Origin: Panagrolaimus kolymaensis
Taxonomy: Eukaryota > Nematoda > Chromadorea > Rhabditida > Panagrolaimidae
Reading direction: 5' to 3'
Length of the DNA: 64,000 bases
Assembly: GCA_028622995.1 (NCBI GenBank)
Contig: JAJQJQ010000016.1
Span: forward strand, 2,790,001 to 2,854,000
A program made the position numbers and the translations under genes. The notes beneath the pieces were generated by a model. That model was not told the origin of the DNA. It ran no database searches and saw only the letters and a list, made by a program, of their open reading frames with translations. The stretch's first letter is position 1; the number at the start of each line of letters is the position of its first letter. Positions 36,260 through 47,699 of the stretch are shown in pieces.

Positions 36260-37308
36260 TACATATAAATCCTTTTAAGATCACAAGAGAAGACTAAAAC
36301 GTATGTTTCATTAAAATCATAAAAAAATAAATGGCATTTAACAAATGTAAAATAAAAAATTATCACGCATTATTTGTTTTGATAATCAAACAACAAACAA
36401 AAATTATAATAATTGACAGTTAATTTAGGCAATCATGCATTTGAGATATGGATTTCAAAGCGAAAATGCATCTAAAGAGTTCAGCGCGCAAATTCAAAAT
36501 TATTAATTACCATTTTTTATTCATAATTTTGCCACCCAACATTCTTGTTTAATATGTAGCAGCTATAACAGAAGGGAAGTGACGGCAGTTGGAGTTAATT
36601 GGAGTTAATGGAAGTTAAAAAAGGGTGTTCGCAAACAGTGCCTTCCGTTATATAATTTTTAGCCATTTTATTTTTCAAAGTTTTTGCTCAATTTTTTTGT
36701 TTAATAACTAAAAAGGGTGTTTTTGGAACTTTAATTATGTATGTTATTTGTTATTCGAAACTAACTCTGCATGATTCAAGATTTTAATAAACATCATAAC
36801 AGCTAAGAAATTTGAAAGCTAGTAGAGATAAATTTTTGAGCAAAATTCAAAATTAATTTTAGTACAAAACAAAAATTTTACTTGGTGAAATTACTCATTT
36901 TATGTTTTTCCTAATTTTATCAATAAAATCAAAATTCTGTTGTTAGTCATTGAGAGTTCAAAAATTAAAACACCAACGTTATTTCCTTTCATTCTTTCAT
37001 TTATAAATGACATTTAGCGGAAAATCTTATGTATTGTTAGTTTCTTTTTTTCTCTAAAGAAATTGATTGAAAACTTTGCCATCGTAAATTAAGTAACACA
37101 ATCAATTAATTAAAAAAAAAAAAAATAGGAAGGACAAAAGAATTGTTGATGGCGGAGCATTAAAAAAATGATCGATGCAATTTGAAAAACAAACGATTTG
37201 AGCAAAGACCGGAGACGATTTTTGCCATTTTTATTTATTTTTTCTTCGGCTTTTCATTTGGTTGTTTTTAATTGATTTTTTTAGCGATCAGCTGATTTTT
37301 TTGTTAAA
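36260..37308. other. Divergent intergenic interval
   Basis: AT-rich spacer between the minus-strand EYTDD-repeat gene and the plus-strand ET-module gene. No open frame, RNA gene or clear repeat was recognised apart from short direct copies of GGAGTTAAT-type sequence near 36590-36610. Confidence 0.55.
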
Positions 37309-37994
37309 ATGCAAAAGTTTAATCTTTTTGTTATTTTTTTCACATTTTTGACGCTTTTCTTTGCAACTTCATTGGCATTACAGTGTTATACGGTAAAGTT
37401 CATAAATAGATAACATATTTCTTTAATATTTTATGAAGTTTAGGGTTTCAAACTTCTTTCTGGCAATGGAGATGAGAAAAAGGAATGTGAAGATAATTCA
37501 GATTATTGTTATAATATGACTGCCAGCGCTGGAGTATGAATTTCCCGTTTCCATTTTTGGTTGTTTTCATTCATTAATAATTTATCTAATTATTTAGGTA
37601 TTGCTGTCCGCTTGGAAGGCCGGCTGTTCTACCTACCGTTGCTTCCTTTCCCAAGATACTTGTCGAACAATGGATTTACAAGTAAGCTTTTTTAAATTAC
37701 ATTGTCATTGTTCCTAGGTTGAATAAACATAAAAAGTGTAAACGTCGATTTACCTTTCTTTTTTTCAAACGCATTTTACAAGTGTTGATTACTTTTTCAA
37801 ACAAATAAATAACTCATCCAAATTTTTTTAACGTACATACAATCAATCAATTTTGTATGTCTAAAAACCCTTAACACCACAGCAGCCTGAGAATTAATAA
37901 AAGTTTGTTTATAAATCAAAATGAATTTTAGGGTATTCCAGTTTCATTTTGCTGTTGTTCAACGGATTTATGCAATGGCCGCGATACATTTTAA
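37309..37994 (+). CDS. Small secreted ET-module/Ly6-like protein
   Basis: Four short exons, each too small to stand out alone. The first starts at 37309 (MQKFNLFVIFFTFLTLFFAT, a signal peptide, then LALQCYT). The second begins GFKLLSGNG and contains CEDNSDYCYNMT, the third LLSAWKAGCSTYRC and QDTCRTMDLQ, and the last, ending at 37994, is FCCCSTDLCNGRDTF. All junctions are phase 0. The cysteine pattern, starting LQCY and ending CCC-x3-DLCN, is that of nematode ET-module or Ly6/CD59-like three-finger secreted proteins. The mature protein is about 80 aa. No GPI signal follows the last cysteine motif, so it is probably secreted. Function unknown. A polyadenylation-type AATAAA lies about 75 bp after the stop. 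Confidence 0.85.
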
Positions 37995-38149
37995 AAAAAA
38001 TATTTAATTTTATTATACTCATTTATGCTTTATATGTTGGTGATTAATTATAAAAGGTTTATATAAAATAAATAAATCTGTTTAAAAAAACTAACACCCT
38101 GAGATCAAAAGTATGTACGTATGTATTCAACGCCAAAAAAAAATCATTT

Positions 38150-40116
38150 TTAAACCGCTTGTTTAAAATTCATTGGAAGAGCTGTATTTAAAAGGCTTGA
38201 AATATCACGAGCACCCTCTTCAAACAATTCAATATAATTTCTTGGAAGGATGGTTTCTTCTGAAGTTGTAACTCTAATAATATTTATTGCATGTTTAAGC
38301 ATTCTAATAGCTGTTTGAATTTCTGATATCAATAAAATTATTTTTGACATTCGTTCATCAACTTTTTGTCCAGTTGAAATTAAATAATTTGAAAGATTTC
38401 GCAATAATTGATGTCGTTTTTGCAAGAGAAGATGGCGAGATTCCGGTGATACAGCACTCAAAATTTCTAAAACACATATTTATAATTCATATCAGTTGTT
38501 ACTAAATATTTTAGCTATATTTAAACTTACCAGGTCGAAGAAAAAGTAATGCCGTAAATGCAGCTAATTCTTCTTCATTCATTCCAGCATTAACCATAAA
38601 TCGAGAAATTTCCATGGTTGTATATGTCGCTAAATTTAATAAAAATCTCATAACCATTTCAATAATTACTGGACGGTTATCATTTATGGTAAGAAATAGT
38701 GGTTCCCAATGTTTTAAAGCATTGTTTTCATTTAACTAAATTAATAGTGTGCCTCTTATTTAGATTAAACATATGTATTAATTATTTGTACAAACCTTAA
38801 AAGAAGTTCCATCAGCATGATACATTTTTTTAATTAAATGTCCGCCATTTCGAATGGTAGATAAAACTTGCTCTTGAATTGTCCAAACAACCGAATAATC
38901 TCCGAAAAGGATTCGTTTATCCATTTCAGGTATTCCTTCGAAAACAGGTGAACGAGATAAAATTTCAACTATAAGTTTTGTTTCTCGTAGACCCAATGCT
39001 ACGGTATGATTGCAATCAACAAAAGTTTCTTCATCCATTTTTGTTCGACAATAATATTTTTGAAGACGATCATAAGTTATTTTTCGACGAAAATGTAAAA
39101 AATGTTCTAACACTGAATCACCGGATGTTGAAGATGAAGAAGAAGGGGATAATGAAAGAATGGTTGTTAACGGTTCACTTGGCGGCTTGGAATAACAACT
39201 ACTGCTTGAAGTTGATGAAGCGGTAGAACTTTTATGTGATGGATTATCAAGTTTTTGATTGTATAATTGTTCTTCTAAAAGAAAGAAATTATAATTACAA
39301 ACTCTAAAAAGATAAGTCTCACTTGATTTCAACATTCCCGCATCGATGCATCTTTGAAACCGACAAAATTTGCAAACGCGACGATTTGGAATAACTGAAA
39401 AAAAAAATGTATAAGCCAGCTCAATCAAATACAAGTAAAAGTTTGATAAAAAAAACTTACGATTTGTTTTGCCGCATAATTTTGAATTAAGGCATCGATA
39501 TGTTTTTTGTTGGGATACCTAATAAAAGAAAGTGTTCAACACACATGTTACAAAAATATTCTCAAAGCTTACAGATCGTCGAAAAAATGCTCGACACCCA
39601 GTGCAAACATCAACGTTAAAATGACTAACGGTTGCAGGTTCAATTTGACAAATGGTGCATGGATGATTTAAATCAATTTTAGGCTTTAACCTTGTTGGAC
39701 TAATATCTTTTTCATCTCGATCCACTGAAGATTCAGATGTTTCGCCTGGTTCATGTTCATCCAAAGAAATTCTTTTAATTCCAGGATTTTGTGAATTTAA
39801 ATAATTATTTGCCAAAAGAGCAAGATTACTAAAAGTTGAATTTGGTCCTTGAACAAAATCAAGATTTATTCCAAAGTCATATACTTCAGACGTTGGGGAT
39901 AATTTTTCGCATTTTTCAATTTCATTTACTTCTGTTATTGGCATCTAAAAAAGAAGTAATGTGTTACCGTAAACTAATTACAAAGATAAATGATAAAAAC
40001 CTATCAATGAAAAAACGCGTAACAAAAAGAAGCAGACGACGAATGGTGGGAAGCTAGCACGCAATAAAAATGTTTTTTTTTGTAACTAAAATTCTTACGT
40101 TAAATACGTTCTCCAT
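38150..40116 (-). CDS. Nuclear hormone receptor (nematode NHR family)
   Basis: Ligand-regulated transcription factor. The start is probably MENVFN at 40116, splicing to MPITEVNEIEKCEK at 39944; the gene ends at 38150. The DNA-binding domain has two C4 zinc fingers. The first is CTICQIEPATVSHFNVDVC with P-box CTGCRAFFRRSV; the second starts at YRCLNSKLCGKTN and finishes RVCKFCRFQRCIDAGM. The P-box and the short second finger are of the nematode supplementary NHR type. An A/B region rich in Ser/Glu precedes the fingers. The ligand-binding domain follows a Ser-rich hinge (SSTASSTSSSSCYSK) and includes TLGL-like ALGLRETKLIVEILSRSPVF, GDYSVVWTIQEQVL and helices in LLLQKRHQLLRNLSNYL. No clear AF-2 motif seen at the C-terminus. 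No ortholog assigned. Confidence 0.87.
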
Positions 40117-43100
40117 CTTTTTTGTTAACAAGTCACAAGACAATTTTGCAAAAAAAAAAAAAATCAAAAAAAAGTTTTAAAAAAAAGGATTCCAAAGACT
40201 TGAAAATGTTATGTGTTTGTGTGTGATACAAATGAGCAAAGATTAAAAAACAAGTGATGCAGTGGTGGCGGCGGTGGTGTTGGTGTATGCTGCTTTTATT
40301 AACACCCAAAAATATAGGAAAAAAGTTGGTAAGAAAAAGAGAGAGAATGTGACAACGATAAAAATTTTACACAGAAAGATTGTGTTTTGAATTGTATTAT
40401 TTTTGTGAGCGCAAATACAAGACAAGTGAAGAAAAATAAATCGTTATTTGAAAAACCTAAAAAACGCATACAAGAAAAAGCTGCTGAGTACTTCACGGGG
40501 TTTCCTCTTTTCCTAATGTACTTTCTTTACTTTTTTGGATGACAACAGCGTTGCTTTAGTGACAGAAAGAGCCAAACATAAAAAAAATGAACCTATAATT
40601 GCCTTTAAAAAGCAAAATTAACTTTATAAAGCTATAAAATTTTTAAGCTAAAATATTTTAATGCTTCATTTATTAGAACATGTAAAAAAAGGATGGAGAG
40701 TTTAAAAGAATAATGCAATAATAATGAAAGAAAAATAAAATACTCCATCTATTTTTGCCTCTCTCATCCGTTACCTCTTTTTTTGTTGTTGAAATTCTGA
40801 TTTTAATCGTGTAAAAGATGAGCGCAATATCGGCCTTGATCAAAAGTGATGCTCATTTTTGTTTGCACTTTGCTCAAATTAGAAATATGCGCTGCTTTCC
40901 TTCCTTCTTCAGAAACTATGACATAATTGAAAAATAAATGGTTATTTTTTTTTTTTTCATCTACAAACGCGCCTCTTTTTCTTTCTCTCTCGTCTTCTTT
41001 TTCTTCTTATAAAATAAATTTGATCAAAAACGTGGAAAAATTGTTAGATAAAAACAAAGAAAGAAAGAGTGATCTGTGATGCACCTTCTATAAAATTTTT
41101 ACAGTTTTAAAAGTTTTTTTTGAGCATTAACGAAGCGGAAAAAAATAAAATAATAAACAAATATATTTCTAAAGTTTGAATAATTAATTTTCCAGCTTTT
41201 ATTTTTTGTAAATAGAGAAAATCTAAAGGTTGGCTTTGAATATTGATGTATAAAAAAAAGCTACCGTAACACTTAACAATGAATAAATACAACTTTAAAA
41301 CTAAAATAAATATCTCAAAAAAAGAAAAATTTTAATAATAATTTAGCTTTTAATTTAGTCTAGAATCGTATGCTTACTTTTCGAAAAAAAATAATGTTTA
41401 AAAAATCAAAAGTCGCTAAAACTTATTCGATGAATGAATGCTTTATAATAGCATAGTTAAAAAATCATCAAAATTTTAAAAAAATGTATTTTTCCAGCTG
41501 TAACAAACATCAACGTCGCTTGCTTTCACTCCAAAAATGGATAAAGCAAATTTTAAAAACAAAAAAAGACACGAGTTTTTAAACATTTGGACTTTAAACT
41601 TTTTTATATATTTTTTTGCCGCTGCTTGTCGTCTTTCACGTGGAGCAACAAAAATGTGCAATTTTCTCTATGTCTTTTTTTTCTTCTCTTTTTTATAATA
41701 AAAAAGACGCAAAAAGTGTGTTCGTTTTATGAAAAACTCGAAAGTCTGTTGGTTTTTAGAAAATGCACGCACGTAAGAAAGCAATGTTCTGTCTCTGTCG
41801 TTTTTTTAGTGTAGAAGAAAATAAAATTTATTCCACACAATTTTTTTATCTCTTTCCAAGGTCATTGGTGCTATCTTTGTTCAAAAATGTGACACCCTAT
41901 TCCGTTGTGTCATAACAATATTCTAAAAGTAAAAAAAAATAAGACTTGAAATATGAGACGCATCTTCGAATATTTTTTTGTTTTGATGAAATAAAAACAC
42001 AAAATATAAGAAAGTTTCAATGGTTTTTTTATTTTTTTTTTTGAAGAGGGTAACAAACAGAGGCCATTAAATTGCGTGTTTGTATTTTTTTTTTGACTGA
42101 ATACCAAGTTGTAATACATCTTTAAAAAAAACGAAAAGTAGTCTGATCATTTAGCTACAAAAAAATTATTTTTGTTAGTAAAAAAGGTGTGTTTACATGA
42201 ACGTAGACATAAAATACAAACACCAGTGACAACTATGAGTATATGATATTTTTTGAATGAAAGCAATTTAGTTATTACTACATAACTTAAACATTTATTT
42301 AATAAACTCATTAACTGTATATATGTTGTTTAAATTCGAATTAATGTGGCTATTTTAAGACAAATAATATAATGTACCATACTACAATGCAATTTTTTTA
42401 ATAATAGTAAACTTAAAAACAAAAATTCGCATGGTTTTATAAACTTGGAAAAGAACAACAAAAACAAATATTTTAGACTATTTACAAATATTTTTCATGT
42501 ATTTTTTTTATCACGAATATTTATGCTTAAAATTACCAAAATAAAAATTTAAAGAAGCTCGCTCCAGAGGAAAAAAAGTTTTAGAATTTAGAATTTTTTT
42601 ATAATGTTGGTATTTCTAAAAACAATAGACAAAGACATAAAGTATTTTTTTAAATAATTGAGGTATATCAATATTAACTCGCTAAATTAAAAATAAATTC
42701 ATTAAGAGGTTAAAATAGAGAAGCTTTTTCAAGACAGAAGCCAAAATAAAAAAGCCATCATTTAGAAAATCGATAGAAACAAATTTTAGATATTATAAAA
42801 TGTTAGCTATTAAAAAAAGAAAGATACATTTTTTGACATCTGAAGCAACAAAAAATGTAAATTATGATTTTTTCTCTTAGAAAGAGTAATTTATATTTCC
42901 ATTATGGAAAGCAGAATTTTTTTTAAATAAGATTGTTTGTACTGAATTATTTATTCAAAGTTTTAATTTCATTTTTTAACTTTGAAAACACTCTTGAACG
43001 AGTTATTGAACGTAAAATATTGGGTTGCTGCGGTGAACAACTAATCTCATCCTGGTCCTTTTTCACGTCGTCGCAAGACGGTTGAAAGTAATTGTTCTTC

Positions 43101-43657
43101 TGGCTTTTATCTTTAATGACGCAATGACGCACTGACGCAAGGGCTTTTCGTGTCGATACCCTTTGACCCAAATATCTTTTATGACGCAAATTTTCGAATT
43201 TTGCGTTACTCCTTTTTTTTTACACTAATTTTTTATTTTTTTAACGTTAGAAGCTTTAATACTAAAGAATATTAATGGGTTTCAATTAACAAAGGTATCA
43301 AAAGGTTACTACTATCTTAGTGAACTCATTTTTTTCCAAGTTTTTGGGTTTGCTTATTATACCAAAAGCAAAAAGTGAAGTTTTAATAAAACTATAGCCA
43401 ACAACTGTATGTTAGCCTTTTCATTTATAATATTTTTATCTTAATATTTTTGCATACATTTAACTCTTTGTATTTTTTTAAAATTTTTATTTCAACCAAA
43501 TCACATAAAAACTAAAGGATACATCAAGGACAAACAAGAATAAGTAAATGTGCTTTTTACTTCAAAAAGCTGAGAATTTTCCAATACAAAGGCACAAACA
43601 ATAAAGAATAATGGTAGCCGTGACTAAAGGCTAATGCATTGTAATGGCTAATAAAAG
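40117..43657. other. Gene-poor low-complexity interval
   Basis: About 3.5 kb of poly-A/T and AT-rich sequence upstream of the nuclear receptor. Open frames are short and compositionally biased. One of 80 codons on the minus strand (42947-43189, MRHKRYLGQRVSTRK) has less biased codons and sits next to clustered GACGCAA/GACGCA motifs at 43117-43140. It has no recognised relative or signal peptide and is left unassigned. Confidence 0.5.
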
Positions 43658-43879
43658 CTAAACATTTGTATTTACTGGATCTTTGCTTCCGTTGTATTTA
43701 AGTACTTCAGCTAATACACTTACATTTCGATTGAGATGGATATAATGGTGGTGATAATAAATCATAGTATTTATATTATTATGACAAGGAGGATTACGAC
43801 AATAATAATGAAAAGATTTTGATTCAGTTTCTACAGCCATTGATAAAACGAGACAAATAATAAGATACTTATAAGCCAT
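43658..43879 (-). CDS. Small secreted peptide, unknown
   Basis: Intronless frame of 73 aa starting MAYKYLIICLVLSMAVETES, a convincing signal peptide with a likely cleavage after the TES region. The mature part is short and rich in His, Tyr and Asn, with two cysteines close together (YYCRNPPCHNN) and a possible N-glycosylation site (NVSV, NGSK). No family recognised. Supported mainly by the signal peptide and clean frame, so moderate confidence. Confidence 0.5.
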   Translation of the reverse strand: MAYKYLIICLVLSMAVETESKSFHYYCRNPPCHNNINTMIYYHHHYIHLNRNVSVLAEVLKYNGSKDPVNTNV

Positions 43880-44322
43880 TTTTACTTCGAAAAAATAATA
43901 ATGGAAATATTCTTTATAATAATAAAAAAGTCAGGAAACAGAAGAAAGAAGAATTTTTTGATTAAAGAATGAATAAATACTTCTTGCTTAGCTAGTTGTA
44001 GCTAAATTAATTACAAAATAATTGTAAGTGACTAATTGCCCTCTTGCATCTTTTTTCCTTATTGTTATTGAGAAACTTATATACCTTAGTTGTAAGATGG
44101 GATAAAAGAATAAATAGTTGACCTATAAATAATAAAAAGAAAGAAGCATCTTTTTCGAATATTTATTTTTTGTTTTAGTAAACAACAAATCGGATTTTTC
44201 AAGCATATGCAATGCTGCTAAACTTTAAAGTTTTAATATTTTTGCATTTAAAAAAGAAATCTTTGGTTGGATTTAATATAATTGTTCAAATGCATAGTTC
44301 AAAAAATTTGTTTTACATAAGT

Positions 44323-45951
44323 TTAGAATCTGTTATATTCACGTACGCAACATAACAAAGCTGCACCGGTTGCAATTATAATCAAAAATACAATTAATAC
44401 ATAACCCACTATAGTTGTCAATAAATTTGATGGTGGTAATTTAATTTGCTCATCAGTTCCATAAAGAATCAAAGACCAATTAGAAAGTGAACCTTAAAAA
44501 ATAAGAAAATAATTTAAAGTGAATGTTTCAAATATTTACCATTAGTGGTTGACTTTAAAGCCATGGATTCAATCATGAGTGTCCATGTACCTTTTGGATT
44601 TTCACCCCATGAATGTAATGAAAGAAAAGGCCATTCTTTTAAACCATTTTGACTATCATCATTTGGACGAGGATTAAGAAGCACTGTTTTAGTACCCATT
44701 GGTGAGAAAAGCGTAATTTTAAGATCTCCACGGTTATTAAAATTAATGGTTGTAATAATTTGGACATGTTCAAGATAAATCACTTTGCAATCTTTGACAT
44801 TACTAGTATAATTTTTTTGAAATTTTCCAGCTAATATTTCAATGCTATAAGAATTTTTATTAATGTATAATTAAGCTAATCCACTTACTTTGCTGTTGAG
44901 TTAAAAATTGAATGATACTTACAAACTTTTTGTTCGGGTATTGTTTTCCAAATTTTTGCAAGCTTAACTAAAGCTCCTGCATCCATTAATCCATAACCAA
45001 ATTTATTTGAAAACTTTTTTCCTATACCGTTTAAATACCAACCTGAATTGTTTAAAAGTGGAATAGGATTAGAAGTTTGGATTATAATATGTTGCATATC
45101 TCTCCAAGTCAATAATGGATTTGATTCAAGTGTTAATGCAATAATACCAGCAGCAAGTGGAGCTGAAGCTGATGTTGCTGTATGCATTTTAGTACATCCC
45201 GAAGGAACATCAGTTGTTATGATGGCGGGATCATTGATGTCTGCTGATGAATATGTGGTTGATATTATTGAAGGACATTCTTCAGAATACCAAGGTTTAT
45301 GATTGTCATATGTTGCTGATGAAATAGCTAAAGTATAAATCGAGGTTGCGTAACCATCAGCAGAACAGCAATCTTTTTCCAATCCACCATTACCTGAAGC
45401 CCATACATATAAATTTCCTTTTCCTTTGCGACCAAATTGTATTCCACGATATAAAGCTTCACTTGCTAAAGGACCCGGTCCATCAAACGTTTTACCATTA
45501 TCTTTGGGTCCCCATGAAGCAGAGTAAATATCAATATAATCTTGATTGAAACTTAAAGCAGCTGCCTCTATGCTGTCAGTGGTTGTTGGTCCATCAAGCA
45601 TACGAATGCCACCTATTTTACATTTATATGCAATTCCTACCCCACATTCATTATTTCCAGCAATTGAAGCAACTTCACCTGCGCAACGTGTTCCATGCCT
45701 TTATTTTATTTATTCTTTTATAATATTTTTCTCTTATTTAACTCACATATTTTCGCCATTGTTTCGTGGAGTTGGATCAGCATCATGATCATTAAGATCC
45801 GTCGATGCTTTGGGATCGTAATTATCAATTAAATCAGGATGATTCCATTGAATCCCATCATCCAAAATTGAAACAATTACATTTTTACCGGTATAACCAA
45901 GGCGCCATGCTTCTTTGATATTCATACCATAATTATTACCCGCTTTTCCCT
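44323..45951 (-). CDS. Furin/kexin-type proprotein convertase (5' end missing)
   Basis: Subtilisin-like serine endoprotease that cleaves precursors after dibasic sites in the Golgi/secretory pathway. Exons: about 45951-45751, about 45698-44894, about 44853-44541 and 44492-44323. Catalytic Asp is in SILDDGIQWNHPDL, His in HGTRCAGEV, the oxyanion Asn in ASGNGG, and Ser in HTATSASAPLAAG (usually HTGTSASAP, so a Gly-to-Ala change). A P-domain follows (LEHVQIITTINFNNRGDL, LTLFSPMGT-like ITLFSPMGTKT, GTWTLMI). The C-terminus has a single membrane span (LTTIVGYVLIVFLIIIATGA), then CCVREYNRF. This is the type I membrane, furin-like layout (C. elegans kpc-1/bli-4 relatives). The first visible exon begins GKAGNNYGMNIKEAW; signal peptide and prodomain exons were not found in the repeat-rich sequence upstream. 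Confidence 0.88.
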
Positions 45952-46141
45952 GAAGGGTCAAAAAATATTTGTTTCATAATTAAAACTTCTATAAAATCTT
46001 TCAACACTCAACAGACTGTTTTTGGTTTTTTTTTTTGTAGTGAAAACATGCATCAAATATGTTAAAACATTAAAAAGAATTTATAGAATTAATTCTTTTG
46101 ATAAACTAGAAATTTAAATAAGCCAAAAAAAATCAAAAATT

Positions 46142-46215
46142 TTGTGTTGTTGTTTGGGTGGTTGTTGTTGTTGTGGTTGTTGTTGTTGTTGTTGTTGTGG
46201 TTGTGGTTGTGTTGT
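46142..46215. repeat. (GTT)n / (CAA)n simple repeat
   Basis: A near-pure GTT-trinucleotide tract with GTG interruptions on the plus strand, reading as CAACAA on the minus strand. It directly adjoins the 3' side of a minus-strand tRNA-like sequence, which is the position expected for the tail of a tRNA-derived SINE. It falsely opens long frames (poly-Cys, poly-Val, poly-Asn). Confidence 0.85.
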
Positions 46216-46290
46216 TGTTGTGCACCGGGATTCGAACCCAGCGAAAATTCTGCAACGTCTTGCAAAAATTCCACTGCGCTACGAAACCCG
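46216..46290 (-). repeat. tRNA-derived SINE-like sequence or tRNA pseudogene
   Basis: On the minus strand an A-box-like TAGCGCAGTGG is followed 43 nt later by a perfect B-box GGTTCGAATCC, the spacing of an intronless tRNA. The T-arm (CTGGG TTCGAAT CCCGG) folds, but the D-stem is mispaired, no good anticodon stem forms, and the 5' and 3' acceptor strands do not pair. It is therefore unlikely to be a functional tRNA. Together with the CAA-rich tail immediately 3' it looks like a tRNA-headed SINE or retro-pseudogene. Confidence 0.6.
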
Positions 46291-47699
46291 ATTATATAAT
46301 ATCAACTTTTTTGGACTATATGAAAGTGAACTTTTGTTGAATTTTGAACCAAATTTTCCATTTTTTTGGGCAATTTTGAAAGAAAATAAAATAGTGGATT
46401 ACCTAAATCATTTATTATATATTTTTACTCATGTTTTTCAATCCATTTTCTTTCCAACTACCTAATTCAATGAAGTTATGAATATTTAAATTTAATGTTT
46501 TTCACTTAAAGAAACCTTTTTTAAAGTTAATGCTTTGGCAAAAATCAAAAAAATCCAAAATTAATTTTTCTGTTTTTAAATTCTTGTAGTTTATGTATTT
46601 TACTAAATATTCAAACTCCACTTTTTTTTTTAATCATTGAGCTCATCAACAAGATATTTGGATTTTAAATAAATGAATAACATTAAAAAATTTGCTGAAT
46701 CACGTTTTGAATTACGGTGTTCAATAAAGCAGCATATGGATATTTTTATCCAAATATTTTTTATTATATGATTTTTAAAGATTATTTCCAACATGGTTTT
46801 GAATCGCATACCAATTATGATCTTCAACCAACATCCATAATTTATTAATGGACCTCCTCCTCTATCTATGTCTCACTTTCCTACTTTGGTTTTTGGCATT
46901 ATGTTCAAATTGTTTTCATTGATGAAGAAAAGTGAGAAACTCCATTTTCCTCGTTAAAAATGGGGTTTCGCGCACATTTAATTATGGCTTGAGAATCCCC
47001 GTAGCTCCAAAATTTTAATTTTTTTTACATAAAATAGAGGAGATTCTGGGGATTATTTGGGTATAATTCTCTGCTCCCGTTCGTATCAAAAATAAGGACG
47101 TTTTCCTTGGTCAAATATTTCAAATCGACTTTTCACCTGATTTTTGTAGGATATTAAAACATATGGTATACACCATTCGAAAGCCCGCAATCGATTACAT
47201 AATATCATAAAAACACCTAATTTTTATACTTCATGGGTTAATTAAGCCGAATTTTTGAAATTAATGCATGGTTTCAACTTCAAAATGAAAAATTTGCATA
47301 TCCAGCTTAGTTTTTGAGAAAAAGCTCATTACCAATAATTTTTAAATATTTTTTAGAACAGATTCATGACAACAGAAAAAAATTTAAAAAAATTTTGTTC
47401 CGCCCGATTTGAATCAGCTCACAGAACCTCTCTTAGCAGGAGTATTTATTCTTTGTTTTGTTGCTTCATCACTGTCAAGAATATAAAGTTATCGTCAAAT
47501 GCATTGGCTTGTTACTTTAATCAAAAGTTCGACTCGTTATGTGCAAAACTCTTCCTTGATGTTTTAATGCTAGTAATGCATGGAAAAATGTTTTGACTAA
47601 CCACAACTATGGCTCTTGTTATAATCACGAATATTAGCATGAAAGTTTTAAACTAAACTTTTATCCTTATGCTTTTTCATAACCATTTATAAATCTTTG

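Noticed and set aside
42947..43189. 80-codon minus-strand ORF MRHKRYLGQRVSTRK
   Set aside because: Plausible composition but no signal peptide, domain or splice context; mentioned only in the interval note.
46216..46290. Functional tRNA gene
   Set aside because: A and B boxes are well spaced, but the acceptor strands do not pair and no D or anticodon stem forms; kept as SINE-like.
46142..46465. Open frame coding for poly-Cys/Val (or poly-Asn/His on the other strand)
   Set aside because: It is produced by the GTT/CAA simple repeat and the tRNA-like sequence and has no protein character.
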